64,000 nucleotides of DNA, taken from contig VZSE01005027.1 of assembly GCA_013398275.1 (NCBI GenBank), forward strand, positions 218,584 through 282,583. Reading direction: 5' to 3'. Positions 11,865-23,209 of this stretch are shown here, piece by piece. Source of the stretch: Promerops cafer. Lineage: Eukaryota; Chordata; Aves; Passeriformes; Nectariniidae. Position numbers and translations under genes: made by a program. Within the stretch, counting starts at the first letter, position 1. Every line of letters starts with the position of its first letter. The notes under the pieces are model-generated. The model was not told the DNA's origin and did not search any database. It saw nothing but the letters and a program-made list of their open reading frames with translations.

Positions 11865-12305
11865 CCCTGGAACAGATCTCTGAATGACCCTCCTAGAAAT
11901 CTCCTTCTTGACTCTAAATGTGGTGTAGACTGAGGAGACCTGGCAGACATAGCAACAAGAACATGCTTGTCTTAACATCCAAAAGAAGTGAAAATTCTTA
12001 AAAGCTGTCCTAACAGGTCTGAAGGAGGAAAAGGGGGTGAAAAGCTGGGGAAAATCATCCTTCCCTGTTCCCCCCACTGGCTGGGTATGATTATTAATGA
12101 ATTTCCAGAGAGAGAGTCTGAGCCCAGGAGAGGAGAACAACACTGAATATACATCCAAAATGACCTTCATTGCCCCTGATGTTACCATGTCATAAACAGG
12201 TATCACACAGTACATCAACAAAGCAACCCTGATCCCTGTCCCCACTCTGAAAAAGAACACTGGCAGGAGCACATGTGAGAATATATACAGGGTTAGATAC
12301 CACAT
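11859..12305 (-). CDS. Open frame in the ERVL leader, product unknown
   Basis: A 148-codon minus-strand frame beginning MWYLTLYIFSHV, between the 5' LTR and gag of the provirus. Its first half is strongly hydrophobic, with at least two stretches that could span a membrane, and its second half is more basic and cysteine-containing. Its stop codon (11859-11861) lies in the last bases of the nested LTR, so the ancestral frame was longer and may once have continued into gag. It is one of the few long uninterrupted frames in an element otherwise full of stops. It could be an N-terminal extension of gag, a small accessory protein, or a frame open by chance. No function is claimed. Confidence 0.35.
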   Translation of the reverse strand: MWYLTLYIFSHVLLPVFFFRVGTGIRVALLMYCVIPVYDMVTSGAMKVILDVYSVLFSSPGLRLSLWKFINNHTQPVGGTGKDDFPQLFTPFSSFRPVRTAFKNFHFFWMLRQACSCCYVCQVSSVYTTFRVKKEISRRVIQRSVPGV

Positions 12306-12451
12306 CTACATGAATAGACCAAGCAAAATTGTGATGAAGGGCTCCACACCCAATACACAAATGCTCAGATCAAAATTGTTTCCAACTCCCCCGAGCAGAT
12401 CTGTTGTTACCTCAAGCCTTTGTGGCCCCATATTGGCTGTCAATTAAATGT

Positions 12452-12708
12452 TGTCACAGTTTAAGCCCATCTGGAAGTTAAGCCCCACACAGCAGCTCCA
12501 CTTCTTCCACACCCTCCAGTGAGAGAGAGAGAGAGAGAGAGAAAAGGCAGAGATTACAAAGGTTAAGATAACAAACACCAAAATGGTGATGGAACCTCTA
12601 TGCACCACCTTTTTCTTCCAACCAAAGCCACATCCCCTTCTTTTTGGAGGGGAGAATCCCTTAATTCCCACCCCCACCTCCTCCCCTTCCCGAGCAGTGA
12701 TGTGCACC
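12452..12708 (-). repeat. 5' LTR remnant of the ERVL provirus
   Basis: This pairs with 5707-6219: TTTAAGCCCAT, AGTTAAGCCCCAC, GCAGAGATTAC and TTTTTTCTTCCA-like blocks occur in the same order. The plus-strand left end begins TGTCACAG, giving the expected CA end on the minus strand. About 250 bp present in the 3' LTR are missing here, and the outer end is lost where a CR1 tail begins. A GA microsatellite (12521-12542) lies inside it. Confidence 0.7.
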
Positions 12709-12850
12709 AAGCCTGTCAGAATTCAAGGAGCATTTGGACAGTGTTCTTACTCAAATGGTTAAGTTTTAAGTAGTCCTGCAAGGAGAAAGGTTTTAGACTC
12801 AAAGATCATTCTAACCTGAAATATTCTGTAAATCTATGATTCTGTGATTT
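12709..12850 (+). mobile_element. CR1 LINE 3' fragment
   Basis: A diverged CR1 3' end: a TTCAAGGAGCATTTGGACAG block, an AGTCCTGCAAGGAG block, and an AT-rich tail with ATCTATGATTCTGTGATT. It abuts the outer end of the ERVL 5' LTR. Confidence 0.75.
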
Positions 12851-13124
12851 GCAACAGAATCTACTGTAGGCAAGCTTTTATGGTGGAGAGATGGTCTGAT
12901 GTGCACATTATTTCTTCTTTTTTTTTTTTTTCTTTTCTGGAGCACAGTTGTTTGCATTGCTTTGCTTGAGGTAATGACACAGATCTCTTCATGTCAGTTA
13001 CACGCCCACCTTCCCCCCATCCCCTGGATGCAGAAAAATGGTATCATTTTAAAAACAAGTATTCCTATGTAAAATTGCATGTCACTGGAAAACTGTTATC
13101 AGACAAAAAAGATCTCAGGCACAT

Positions 13125-13229
13125 GGTATGATTGTTGGGGTGTCCTGCACAGGCCCAGGAGTTGAACTAGATGATCCTTATGGATTCCTTCAAACTGAAG
13201 ATACTTTATTATTCTATGATTCTATGATC
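13125..13229 (+). mobile_element. CR1 LINE 3' fragment
   Basis: A CR1 tail with GGAGTTGAACTAGATGATCC and the terminal octamer-type repeat ATTCTATGATTCTATGAT. It is about 100 bp long and has no coding part. Confidence 0.8.
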
Positions 13230-15343
13230 ATGCCTAATATAAAACTGAAAGGCATGTTGCTGAGAGAAATTCCTTCTGAGATGAAGGTTGATGGCAGTTG
13301 CTTTTAGAAATTAAAATGAGGTAATTACAGTTTTAAAAATTTAAATATCTAAACTTTGCTGCAACAAGTTACTTGAGCCTCAGGATGGGACTAGGAAAAA
13401 AACTGAAAAAGACAGAAGAAATGTGGGAAATCTAAATTTTTAACTTTGTAAAACTTCCACTTCTGAAGGTTAATATTCTTTTTCTGCCTGATAAAATATG
13501 TTCAGTTATGTGCCATAGTACGACAACAGTGTCACCTGGTGGTTAAATTTACTAGTAGTTGTCGATCAAATCCATGTAGAAAAAGGCTATTAAACCCTGC
13601 AAAATACCTGATCTAAGCAGCTGAGTGAATTGTTTAAATTCATGAGCAATTTAATGTTAATAACCAAACTGTGATGTCATTAATTATAGTAAGTGGCACT
13701 AGTATCATGGCAGTGGATCAGGAAATCAGTAACTAAGTACTTTGTTAGGGAAAGTAGATAGTTGGCCTTACATGATTCTTCCAGTGATTGATTCTAATGC
13801 TTTTGTTTTAGACTAATCTTTCTATTGAACCAAATAAGGTATTTCAGGGGCAAGAAAATACAGAGGGTGGGAAAATATAGATACACAGAGCATAGATACA
13901 CAGAGCATTTTTTAGTGTAAATATGGCAGATTTTGGCTTCCAATAGCTAAATAAACCAAGGATAAAGAAAAAGTAGAAATTAAACATTATCAGGGTTTTA
14001 GTTGGTACTAAACCATACTATACATACATGTTGCTATTTCAGTTATAGAAAACAAACTCAAAGAAAGATATCTTCATTTTGGAACGTATTTAGATGTGAT
14101 AACCTTTAATCCTTAAACCTTTCATAACATTATGTTGATCCTTAAATTTCAGCATTCTCCACAGATGAGTTTTATCAATGCAGCAGAAGTATAATGTGTC
14201 TACTATAGCTTTCAATTGCTTCATTTTTATAAAATCCATTTCTTAGATGTCTAAAGAAGTGGAATCATGAATTAGATTTTATAACCCCTGGGAGAACTGA
14301 TACATTCACAGCCTTTTCCATGACAAGGAAATTGTTGGTTTCACTCCTTTAGCCATTAGTATGCTTTCTCTCTTGCTTCTTATCCTTCCTTGGAGCATAA
14401 TATGAAGTACTTGATGATTATACTGTTTATGACTCCACTCTCTTCACTTTTCTGAAGAAAAGTGCATCCAAATAGTTCTCTAATAATGGAAAATCCTGAA
14501 GTACTGATAGCATAAAATTATCTGCTACTTAGAAACTAGAACTAAGAAGGCTGTGAATAATTAATTCCAATAACTTCTTCCTTGATATGGCATTTCTCCT
14601 AATGTTAGAAAAATACCACTTGATTCTGCCATACAGGAACTTCAGTCTTCCAAACATCAGTCGGAAACATAAGATGGGCTACAGTTTGAGCTGATCAACT
14701 ATCAACATGGGCCTCTTGTTATGAAAACCACATTAGATCTTTAAAATCCGTTCGTTTACTACACAGCTGCATTTTCTCTTGGTGGAAGCCATTTCCAGGC
14801 AGTGGCTCTGTGAACTCAGAGTGCACTCTGATGTCTAATTCCAAGTTGCTGCAGATAGGTGAGAAAATGCATCAGTAGGAAAACTGATGTTTTAGAGTTC
14901 CATGCTAAAAAAGTAGATCAGATGCTGTGGACACATGGGTTCCTTGAATTTCTCAATCCGAGGTAGATTCAGTAATTTTTATGTTTCAATTCTCTAAAAT
15001 AAGGAAACTTTACACATGCTGCAGAATGGCTGTTTTGAGGTCTTTGTGTTCAAAGTTCTTTGAGGCTACATTTTACCATTTCAGTGCTGTTCCTCTGTCC
15101 TGCAACACAGCTTCAGAATAGACTAGGAGACGTTTGTTACCCTTCTCCTTGGATCATCAACTACATATGAACTTAAGTACCTGGAGAGAAATATGAACCA
15201 TGAAGAAGAGAAACACGTAAATGTTACTTAGACATAAGCTGTAGACAACAAGGAAATTTCAATTAAATGTTATTTTCTTGTGCTCCCTACAATGTATGAA
15301 TCAAATGAGCACAAGTTCTCTTCATGGAAATTACTCCTCTAAG

Positions 15344-15377
15344 GGCTGTGATTTTTTACAGGCTGTGATTTTTTACA
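15344..15377 (+). repeat. 17-bp tandem duplication
   Basis: GGCTGTGATTTTTTACA occurs twice without a gap (15344-15360 and 15361-15377), an exact slippage-type duplication. Confidence 0.9.
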
Positions 15378-15969
15378 GGCAGAAGGCTGATCAAACAGCT
15401 TTATTCTCTTAGAGCTCCTTAGTTTATCACAGTACAAGGGATAAAGCTTTATTAATGAAAAAACCAACAAGAATCTCCTACAGCTTCATCATTTTGATTC
15501 TTTTTCCTCATCTGTGAGACTAGAGTGTGGGTTCTGCCTCTGGCTTCCCATTACTGTCCCCTGTTTTTGTCATACCTTCTTTTTTATTTGATCTTACTCA
15601 TGCTGGAATGCAGCAGAAGAGGAGAAAAAAACATTCAGCTTCTTAATTGTTTTCAGCCACTGAAATCAGACAGGTCTTTGAGACACAAGGGTCAGTAAAC
15701 CAAACAGTTGCTTTTTCAGAACAGAAATTTAAACACCATTTTGAAGTTAGATTATGAGATATATTTATACCACTTTTAAAAAAAACTTTTTGAAAAGACA
15801 AGCCTAAAGAGAGAAAGGAAATACAATTAAAAGATATTTTGAAAATAAAAGGAATCATAAGGCCTCCTTTACTTTATTTAGTTATTTAGTTACCCTGACT
15901 GGGAACATTTTGAGCTTAGAGGAACTCATCTGAGCAACAGAAGAGCAGACCAGAAAAAAAAAATGCTTA

Positions 15970-16017
15970 TTTTGGCTTAGCAGAAGTCATAAACTTGTTT
16001 TGGCTTAGCAGAAGTCA
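15970..16017 (+). repeat. 20-bp direct repeat pair
   Basis: TTTTGGCTTAGCAGAAGTCA occurs at 15970-15989 and again at 15998-16017, a 28-bp period duplication with an unrelated 8-bp spacer. Confidence 0.9.
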
Positions 16018-19000
16018 GGACTTCAGTATGTACAACCTCTCTCACTGAATTCTTTTTTTCCTATTGTGTGGAAGCATCAGCGCTTCATCTAGTGTTCATA
16101 GAGAAAATTACAGTTAAGAAAAATAAAACCTAAGCCAAACCATGATACACAGCAATATTTTTAGTCCAGATAATTTCCTTTTAACTGTTGTCAGGAACAA
16201 TGTCCCATACATTATACAAAGTTCAGGCTGCTGGTCACATAGATTATTCACAATATTACCCATCTTACAAAATATACTGAGAGAATGCCTTACTCTATAG
16301 ATCATATGCATCTAATCCAAACTGTGGAAATTGGATAAAGTTTCCTTGATGTTTTAATTGCTTTTAAATCAGTCTATGTATAAACATCAACATCAACATC
16401 AGTTCATGTATAAACATGTTCAAATACATAGGAAAATTTCATTTGGTCTTAATTCTCCCCTTCAACACAGCAATGGCTCACAACTGAAGTGGCTTGAGCT
16501 GTCAGTTGGTCAATTATTTCAGTAGGAAAGTCGTTTGCTATCTAATTGTTTCAAAAGAGCTAAACCAATTTAAGAACAGGATGCCAATCTGCTCCTGATT
16601 ATGCTGACATCTAGCTCAAGGCCAATGAAGAAACCAAGGAGAACTTTTTCATCAGCTGTGTTGGACTACTCCTAAGATGGTACAAAATGTACTCAGTACT
16701 GTTTATAAAGGCAAAATCTGAACTGTGGCAAACAGTATAAGATTCTTATACCTTCCTACAAGTTGCTGACCATTAGAGGCCCTGAAGATCCTTAGTTCAT
16801 TTTCAAAGCAGACCCAGAAGGTTATTTTCTAAATGCAGCAGGTCAAGATATAAAGGAAGAAAGATGACTTACTGATGTCATGACATAAATCAGAGGCCTC
16901 AGAATATCTAAAGTAAGTATAGGATGGAAATAGGAACTCATGATTAATAGGGACTTTAAAGAAGTTACATTTTCAGGTATGCCCAGTTCTAGAATAACTT
17001 CTTCCTTGCAAATATGAAATGGTACTAGAGTTCTCTCTATACCCAAAAACAACTTTTCAAGATGGTATTATTACAACTGTATGCTTCTATTCCATCAGTA
17101 TGCATTTTTAAAAAAATTTATTTTCTTCCCTTGTTTAACTTTCAGAACTAGCAAGGATTGTCTATCCCTTCAGCGGCATCTGCTGAAAGGAATAAAATAT
17201 TAAGTTCAGTGTAGTTTCCATTAGCCTGGCAAATTTTTTCAGGAGTAAGGCTATTGCTGATATAGATGATTAGTTTATATTGTTGCACTGTCCCTGGAAA
17301 ATATGGAAGGGACACTGTGTTCAGAGATGTCCTAGTCCCGAAAACAAGAATAAACTGTAACAAAGTCTGTATCTGCCACATTGTTTTCTCTCAAAGTAAC
17401 TGTGCTGCAGTAGAGGAACAACTTAACTGCACTCTTTACATCCCTATTACCCAAATGCAAATATAATAATGGACACTGATTTTACACACTGGATGTAGTC
17501 ATACTCCATTGAGCAAGTGCACTGTAAGCTGGTATGTTCCAGTTTTTCAGTATTTTGCATTGAGGACTGGTATGCATCTGCACAAACGAAAACTAGAATT
17601 ATGTTTCAATTCAAAGAGTGATAAATTTACTGCTATTTTCAAAAGAGTTCTAACCTCACTATCATCTTTCACTTTCCTTCCCTTTCCATAGCCTTCTGAA
17701 ACCAAAACCCATACAGCGACAAGGCAGTAAGGAGCTAAGTGCTGCCTTCCTTGGTTCTAAGACAGTTTACATAAGACATCATGAACCACACTTCAGTAGC
17801 ATATTTCTTTCATCTACTAGCTGATACACAGCCCACCACCTGTGTGAAGAGGTAAGGCTTCATTATTTTCCCTCTGTCATGCTCAGTGTCTGCACAGAAA
17901 AGAAGCACTGAGATGGGTTAACATAAAAAAGAGATTAGGCTGGACGGTTGCTTTCAGTAAATCACATCATCTATTGACAGTTCACTTAATGAGGTTTACC
18001 GATGACTCATGTTTAGACAGACAAGGAAAAATATATTTTCTGGCTACTACAATTCAGCCTCTCCTAGAAATATTACTTTATAGTTTATGAAATTCCAACA
18101 TCAAAGCTAAATTAACATAAATAATTCCAGTAAAATTCTCCAAACACTGAGATTTCAGACAAAAATCTGACCAAGAATCCAGGCTGATTATCAGAATTAT
18201 AGTTCAGTGAAGCTTAATTCAAGAGATTGTTCATTAGCAAAGCAACAATAACATTGACACTACTTGTAAAGCACTGAACTCCATACCCTTTTTTCTCTTT
18301 AGCAAGCAGTCAGTTCCATGAGTTATCCAACCAGCTATTTTGGAGCATCTATTCATTAGCAGCAGAAATAAGAACATCATTTGACTTATTAGAAGCTGTG
18401 CCTGTAATTTTCAAAAAGCAGAGCCTAGAGTTGGTTCTAAAAATCTTCTTTATTCTGTCTGGGTTTACTGGGGGAAAAGCCCCATGCACAGCCAAACTGC
18501 AAAACCACTTAAAATCCAGTATGAGTTCTTTGAACACATTTGCTTGTTATTTATTCTGCCATAATTCTGAAGCAGAAACTGTGTTAATGAAAACATAGAA
18601 CATATGCAAATGAAAAGGAATAGGGGAAATGCAATGAAACCTCTCATTGTAATTAAATTTACTTAATATTTATATAGCATTTCACAGTTGGAGATCACAA
18701 AAAAAAAAAAAAAGATAATTGAATCAATTTGAGGTTAATGGTACTTTCTCTTACACTTCAGAACAAAGGAAAAAACCAAAGTCCTCTGTCATATCATAAA
18801 AAGGCAATGAAGATTGTGGCTTCATTTTAGAACATTTGTCACCCTGATCAGTGTGTGCACGTATCAGTAGGTCATGGCCTAAGTTACAAACAAGAGTGGT
18901 ATTTTTTACTGTAAATTAGAAGTACAATTCAGACTATATAGGCATAGCCAGGCAAGCCTTACAGAAGTACTAGAATCTCTTCCAGGGTCAAAATTTTGCC

Positions 19001-19980
19001 TTGTAGCTAAGTAGGAACATAGTGTCCTAACATGTATCAGTTCAGCTAACTATTTTCAAGCTTGTTCGCATCTACCTGTTCACTTGACAGTCATTTACTT
19101 GCACTACAGTGTATATGCTCTATAAACACCCGAAATTGAAATATTAATTTCTATACATTTCAGCATCATTTTGTGTTAACCTTCTAATGAAGGAGTATCA
19201 TGTTTGTTTATGTTATTCTTCTCTGTGTTATCCTCAGACTTCTCCCCTCAAGCATGAACATGTTGCATCTACTGTCTATTTGCTGTCTACTATTTGACAC
19301 ATTATTTTTCTGAACTCCAGAAATTCATCAGGATTTCATAAGAAATGTCTCCTGAATTTTTTAGCATTACTTTCCTTTCTTCTCATTAAAACAGAAACTT
19401 CTCACTCTGGACCCAGCTTTGAAAGTTCTCTCTCTTGACCCAACTGCACATGTGGGTCTAGTTTATTGGGTTATCTAAACTCTCTGGGAATTATTTTTTG
19501 AAGTTTTATTTTATGCATCTGAAGTGCTGAAGATTGTGTATTGTCTTTCTAATTGTCTACTTGTTTGCATTTGATTTATATGGCTTACTAATTTTTTCCT
19601 TATATTATGGGAGGATTTGTTTAATCATCATGATGAAAAAAAAACCCCAAAAAACCCCAAATCCTGAATCATCAAACAAATTATGTGGATCAAGATTTTT
19701 AAAGCTGATTAGTAGCATGTATTTTTGTAATATCCTTCTGCTCAACTTCGAACATTTATAATGTAACTTTCATTAGTAGGAGGTCAATTAACTCTTTCTG
19801 GACAAATCAGCCAATATAAGAAAGCTGTAGTTACATATCCAAAGTGGAGATATTCATAGTTCTTTTCTTTTATTCTGACATCTGGTGATTAAAACAGGCA
19901 GCTTCTTTTTTTAGGACAGGCATAGTAAACCATTCACATTATAAGTTCTGCAAACAGTGGTGCTAATTTTATATGTTACA

Positions 19981-20673
19981 ATGGGAAGTCCCCATTGACT
20001 GGAGGTTGCCTAGTGTGATGCCCATCTACAAGGGTCAGAAGGATGATCTGGGGAACTGCATGCCTGCCAGCCTGACCTTGGTGCCAGGGAAGGTTATGGA
20101 CCATCTCATCTAGAATGCCATCATATGACATGTACAGAAGATATCAGGCCTGGACAGCAGGAGCTTGTGAGAGGCATGTCCTACTTGACCAAACTTATTT
20201 TCTTCTATTACAAGGTAACCCGCTTATGGATGAGGGAAAGTCTGTGGATGTTGCCTATCTAGACTTTCACAGTGTTTTTCCACAGCATTCTCTTGGAGAA
20301 ACTGGCTGTTCATGGCTTTCATGGGTAGACTGTTCACTGGGGAAAAAATGGATGGATGACAGGGCCCAGAGGATGGGGGTGAATGGAGTTACATCCAGCT
20401 GGCAGCCAGTCACAAGTGGTGTTCCCCAGGGTTCAGTATTGGGGTCAGGCCTGTTTAGTAGTTTTATTGATGATCTGGATGAGGGAATCAAGTACAACCT
20501 CACTTAGTTTGCAGACAACACCAAGCTGGGCAGAAGTGTTGATACGTTTGAGGGTAGGAAGGCTCTACAGAGGGATCTGGACTGACTGGATCCATGCATC
20601 AAGGCCAGTTGTATGAAGGTCAACAAGACAGGTGCCAGACCCTACATTTGGGTCACAACAACCCCATGCAGTG
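19981..20673 (+). pseudogene. CR1 LINE, reverse transcriptase part (left half)
   Basis: A 5'-truncated CR1 ORF2. The frame at 20115-20507 includes DVAYLDF (the first catalytic aspartate block of LINE RTs) and SGVPQGSVLG followed by LFSSFIDDL, the conserved palm segment. Directly after a stop codon the catalytic box reads FADNTKL, where active CR1 elements have two aspartates, so the enzyme is dead. The sequence is interrupted at 20673 by a solo LTR and resumes at about 21216-21221. The start near 19981 is a typical 5' truncation from incomplete reverse transcription. Confidence 0.85.
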
Positions 20674-21215
20674 TGTTACAGATGGGTAATATGATGATTG
20701 GCTCTCACAATTAGGGGATGAATACTGTGTGAATGTTAAGAGAAGTTTTATTGATGTATGGTTATGTTATTTTGGTCTGTTGTTTGTACGTCCTCTGTTC
20801 TCCCCACAGTCCCCTTTCCCCGCTCTGTATTGTTGCCACTGGTCAGCCTAGGTCATCGGGGACATGTGGGGGGAGGGTGTGTACATGTGCCCCTTGCACA
20901 GGGCATTTGTGAATAGGGGAGGCTTGTTGCTAGGGAGGCATGGCATGACAACACCTGACCTCCAAGTTGCAAGAAAGTAGTCTCCATCAATGGACGGCAA
21001 AAAAGAATTGATTGGCAAACTTTGGGAGGGGGTAAGGTTGCCTGATGCAACACCAGGGTATAAAAGGCAGAGCAGCCTTTTTCGTGGGCGAGCTCATGGT
21101 AGCCGGTCACAAACTCCCAGCGTGCTGTCCTTTTTCCATGTTCAGTCCTTTGTTTTATTTTTTTAAGGTTTAATAAACCTTTAAAATTTTTTAAAGGGAG
21201 AAGTCATTTCTCACA
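20674..21215 (+). mobile_element. Solo LTR inserted in CR1
   Basis: A 542-bp block starting TGTTACAG and ending TTTCTCACA. TATAAAA lies at 21059-21065 and AATAAA at 21172-21177, as expected for an LTR in plus orientation. It is flanked by CAGTG (20669-20673) and GAGTG (21216-21220), a 5-bp target-site duplication with one mismatch. Removing it restores a continuous CR1. No internal retroviral sequence is present. Confidence 0.8.
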
Positions 21216-21902
21216 GAGTGCAACAGGCCGGGGGCCGAGTGGCTGGAAAGCTGTCCAGCAGAAAAGGATCTGGGGGTGTTGGTTGGCAGCTGGCTGAACA
21301 TGAGTCAGCAGTGCCCACGTATCCAAGAAGACCAATGTCATCCTGGTCTGTATCACAAATAGTGTGGCCAACAGGACTAGGCAAGTGTTTGACCCCCCGT
21401 ACTCAGCACTGGTTGCACCAGGCTGCACCACAAATCCTGTGCTCAGCTTTTGGCCCTTCCCTTCAAAAAAGACATTGAGGTGCTGGAGTGTGTCAACAAA
21501 GCTGGTGAAGCATCCGGAGCACAAGTGTTATGAGGAGCAGCTGTGGGAGCTGGGAGTCTTTATCCTGGAGAAAAGGAGCCTCGGGGGACCTTATCAATCT
21601 CTACAACTACTTCAAAGGAAGTTGTAGTGGGAAGGATGTCAGTCTCCTCCTAATAATATGCATAGAACAAGAGAAAATAGCCTCCAGTTGCCTCAGGCAA
21701 GCTTTAGACTGGATATTAGTAAAATCTCTTCACAAAACTGTTATCAAGCATTGGAACAGGCTGCCCAGGGAACTGGTTGAGTCACCATCCCTGGCGGTAT
21801 TTAAAAGCCGTGTAGATTTGGTGCTTCGGGACATGGGTTAATGGTGGGATTGACGGTGTTAGATCAATGGGTAGGCCTGATGATATGAAAGGCCCCTAAC
21901 AG
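21216..21902 (+). pseudogene. CR1 LINE, ORF2 C-terminal part and 3' end (right half)
   Basis: Continuation of the CR1 at 19981-20673 after the LTR. It covers the thumb/C-terminal ORF2 region and the start of the 3' UTR, with blocks such as GGAACAGGCTGCCCAGGGAA and TTGAGTCACCATCCCTGG. Several frameshifts are present. The terminal octamer repeat of CR1 is missing, so the 3' tip was lost or decayed. Confidence 0.8.
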
Positions 21903-22560
21903 CTCACTCAGTGAGACTTTTAAAAGGGCTTACAGTTGTTCATGGACTCTGAGTTAGACACATGGGAGAAATACTGACAAGATATTCTCAAGAGGTGAGA
22001 ACAACAAACAGAATTTTACTGGCCACTTCAGAAAATCTTTGGCAAAAGGTTTAGTGCAACATTCAATCAACATAAAACACTTTTCTTAGGATTAACCTGG
22101 CCCATTCAACTAAGCAAACTCTAGGTCCATTTGATTTTAAGTTACTCAAAAATTCCAAGAAGAGGGAATTAGAAAGAGAAGGAGACAAGATATAGGAAAG
22201 GACACATATAGCTGCCAACTTGTGGATTCCAGCGGCATTCAGATAGAAATTTCAAGGGAAAGAATGGTCAAGACACATGCTTGTCTCATGTTCAGCCTGT
22301 GGTGTTCCCCCAGGTGGGACTTCCACTCATACAGCCTCTCAGGAGCTAGGCTGGGGCTCCAGAGGCAGGGGTGGAGCATTGCCTCTCGTGTTCCAGGGAT
22401 TGACAGCCACTGCCGGGCTGAGATACAGGTTCTAGGGGTGGGGGTGTACAGGGCAGTGCACTGCCCTGTCAGAACAAGGCCCAACCTGCTCCCCTCCTCC
22501 CCCACATCCCAAAATGTCTTAAGACAACAATCTGTCCAGTTTTTCACATGATATTAGAGG
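21903..22560. other. Unassigned; possible decayed LTR with a GC-rich core
   Basis: The left part (to about 22260) is AT-rich and resembles decayed LTR sequence, but I cannot prove it. Positions 22290-22520 are distinctly GC-rich, with a perfect 22-bp palindrome at 22448-22469. Both strands are open for about 100 codons here, which is what GC-rich DNA gives by chance. No gene is claimed. Confidence 0.3.
22448..22469. repeat. Perfect 22-bp palindrome
   Basis: The 11-base left arm ACAGGGCAGTG is followed at once by its exact reverse complement, with no spacer. Confidence 0.95.
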
Positions 22561-22974
22561 TCTTTTTCAATATACAGAATTATATGATACCATAACCACT
22601 CTGATTGTTATGTAGTTCAGTAGTTCAACAGTCAGAATTTGTCCCAACTGACTTCTACGAAAACTAGAAAAAAGTAATTAAAAAAATAAACTCTTGGATA
22701 ACATACAAGTGAAACATTCATATTTTTGCCTCCTTCACACACTTTCTGTGCTATGGCACTGAAAAAATTACAAATGTGCAAGTTTTTGGTGCTCAGAAAA
22801 CAACTTTGTTTAATGTTCATGGAGATTTTGGCCTGTGTCTCCTCTTATTTGAAACAAGACCTACCTCTTTTGTCACATTAAAAACACTACATTCATGTCA
22901 TAACAGCAATCGGTACATACCATTGATACAAAAAGTACAGCCATAGCTTGAGGCTAAATTTGTAAAAGCATCTA

Positions 22975-22980
22975 TTTATT
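22975..22980 (-). promoter_or_regulatory. Candidate poly(A) signal of the minus-strand gene
   Basis: AATAAA on the minus strand, 167 bp downstream of the stop codon at 23147-23149. This would give a 3' UTR of about 190 nt with cleavage near 22955. The hexamer is common in AT-rich DNA, so it counts only together with the exon evidence. Confidence 0.4.
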
Positions 22981-23146
22981 CTCAAAGTATCGTCAAAAGA
23001 GAGTTTATGAATGTAAACAATTGTCTTTAGCTATGCAAATATTAAGCTATTGGCTTTTCTTTGAAGTCTTAACAGTGTCATAGTCAATAAAGTCAAAGGC
23101 TGCAGAGTCTTTGACTGAAGAGTGTTTACAGATAGATGTAACAGTA

Positions 23147-23206
23147 TTAACATCCTAATTTGAACTCTCTCAGCAGCTTGTTGTCCATCAGCTCAATGGC
23201 TGCTGC
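23147..23206 (-). CDS. Candidate 3' terminal coding exon, unknown protein
   Basis: On the minus strand a pyrimidine-rich acceptor (TTGTTTTTAATGTCGTAG) is followed by 19 codons and a TAA stop. The peptide runs AAAIELMDNKLL and ends FKLGC. The exon starts in phase 0, which fits the phase-0 donor of the candidate exon at 25513-25597. A poly(A) signal follows at 22975-22980. The acidic/hydrophobic pattern suggests a helix. I do not recognise the protein. The exon could also be a chance open stretch, and no expression evidence is available. Confidence 0.45.
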   Translation of the reverse strand, partial: AAAIELMDNKLLREFKLGC

Positions 23207-23209
23207 CTA

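Larger units (their letters stand above)
5707..12708 (-). mobile_element. ERVL-type endogenous retrovirus, decayed provirus
   Basis: A minus-strand provirus with the order, from high to low coordinates: 5' LTR remnant (12452-12708), leader with a 148-codon frame, gag (to about 9.6 kb), protease (DTGA at 9471-9482), reverse transcriptase, RNase H, integrase (zinc motif and core), and 3' LTR (5707-6219). No envelope gene is visible between integrase and the 3' LTR, as is usual for class III (ERVL) elements. All genes are broken by stops and frameshifts, and the RT catalytic box is mutated. A plus-strand LTR is inserted at about 11.4-11.86 kb, and a 302-bp exact direct duplication lies at 10430-11034. 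The 5' LTR is shortened and abuts a CR1 tail, so the original target-site duplication cannot be confirmed. The element should be unable to replicate. Confidence 0.85.
13230..19980. other. Intergenic, AT-rich; only minor repeats seen
   Basis: Nearly 7 kb with no supported gene or interspersed repeat. It contains a 17-bp tandem repeat (15344-15377), a 20-bp repeat pair (15970-16017), a poly-A run near 18701 and an A/C-rich run near 19637. Open frames reach only about 60-77 codons, as expected by chance. Confidence 0.5.

Noticed and set aside
22222..22551. Frames of about 100 codons on both strands
   Set aside because: They overlap antisense to each other in a GC-rich block, with no motif or start context.
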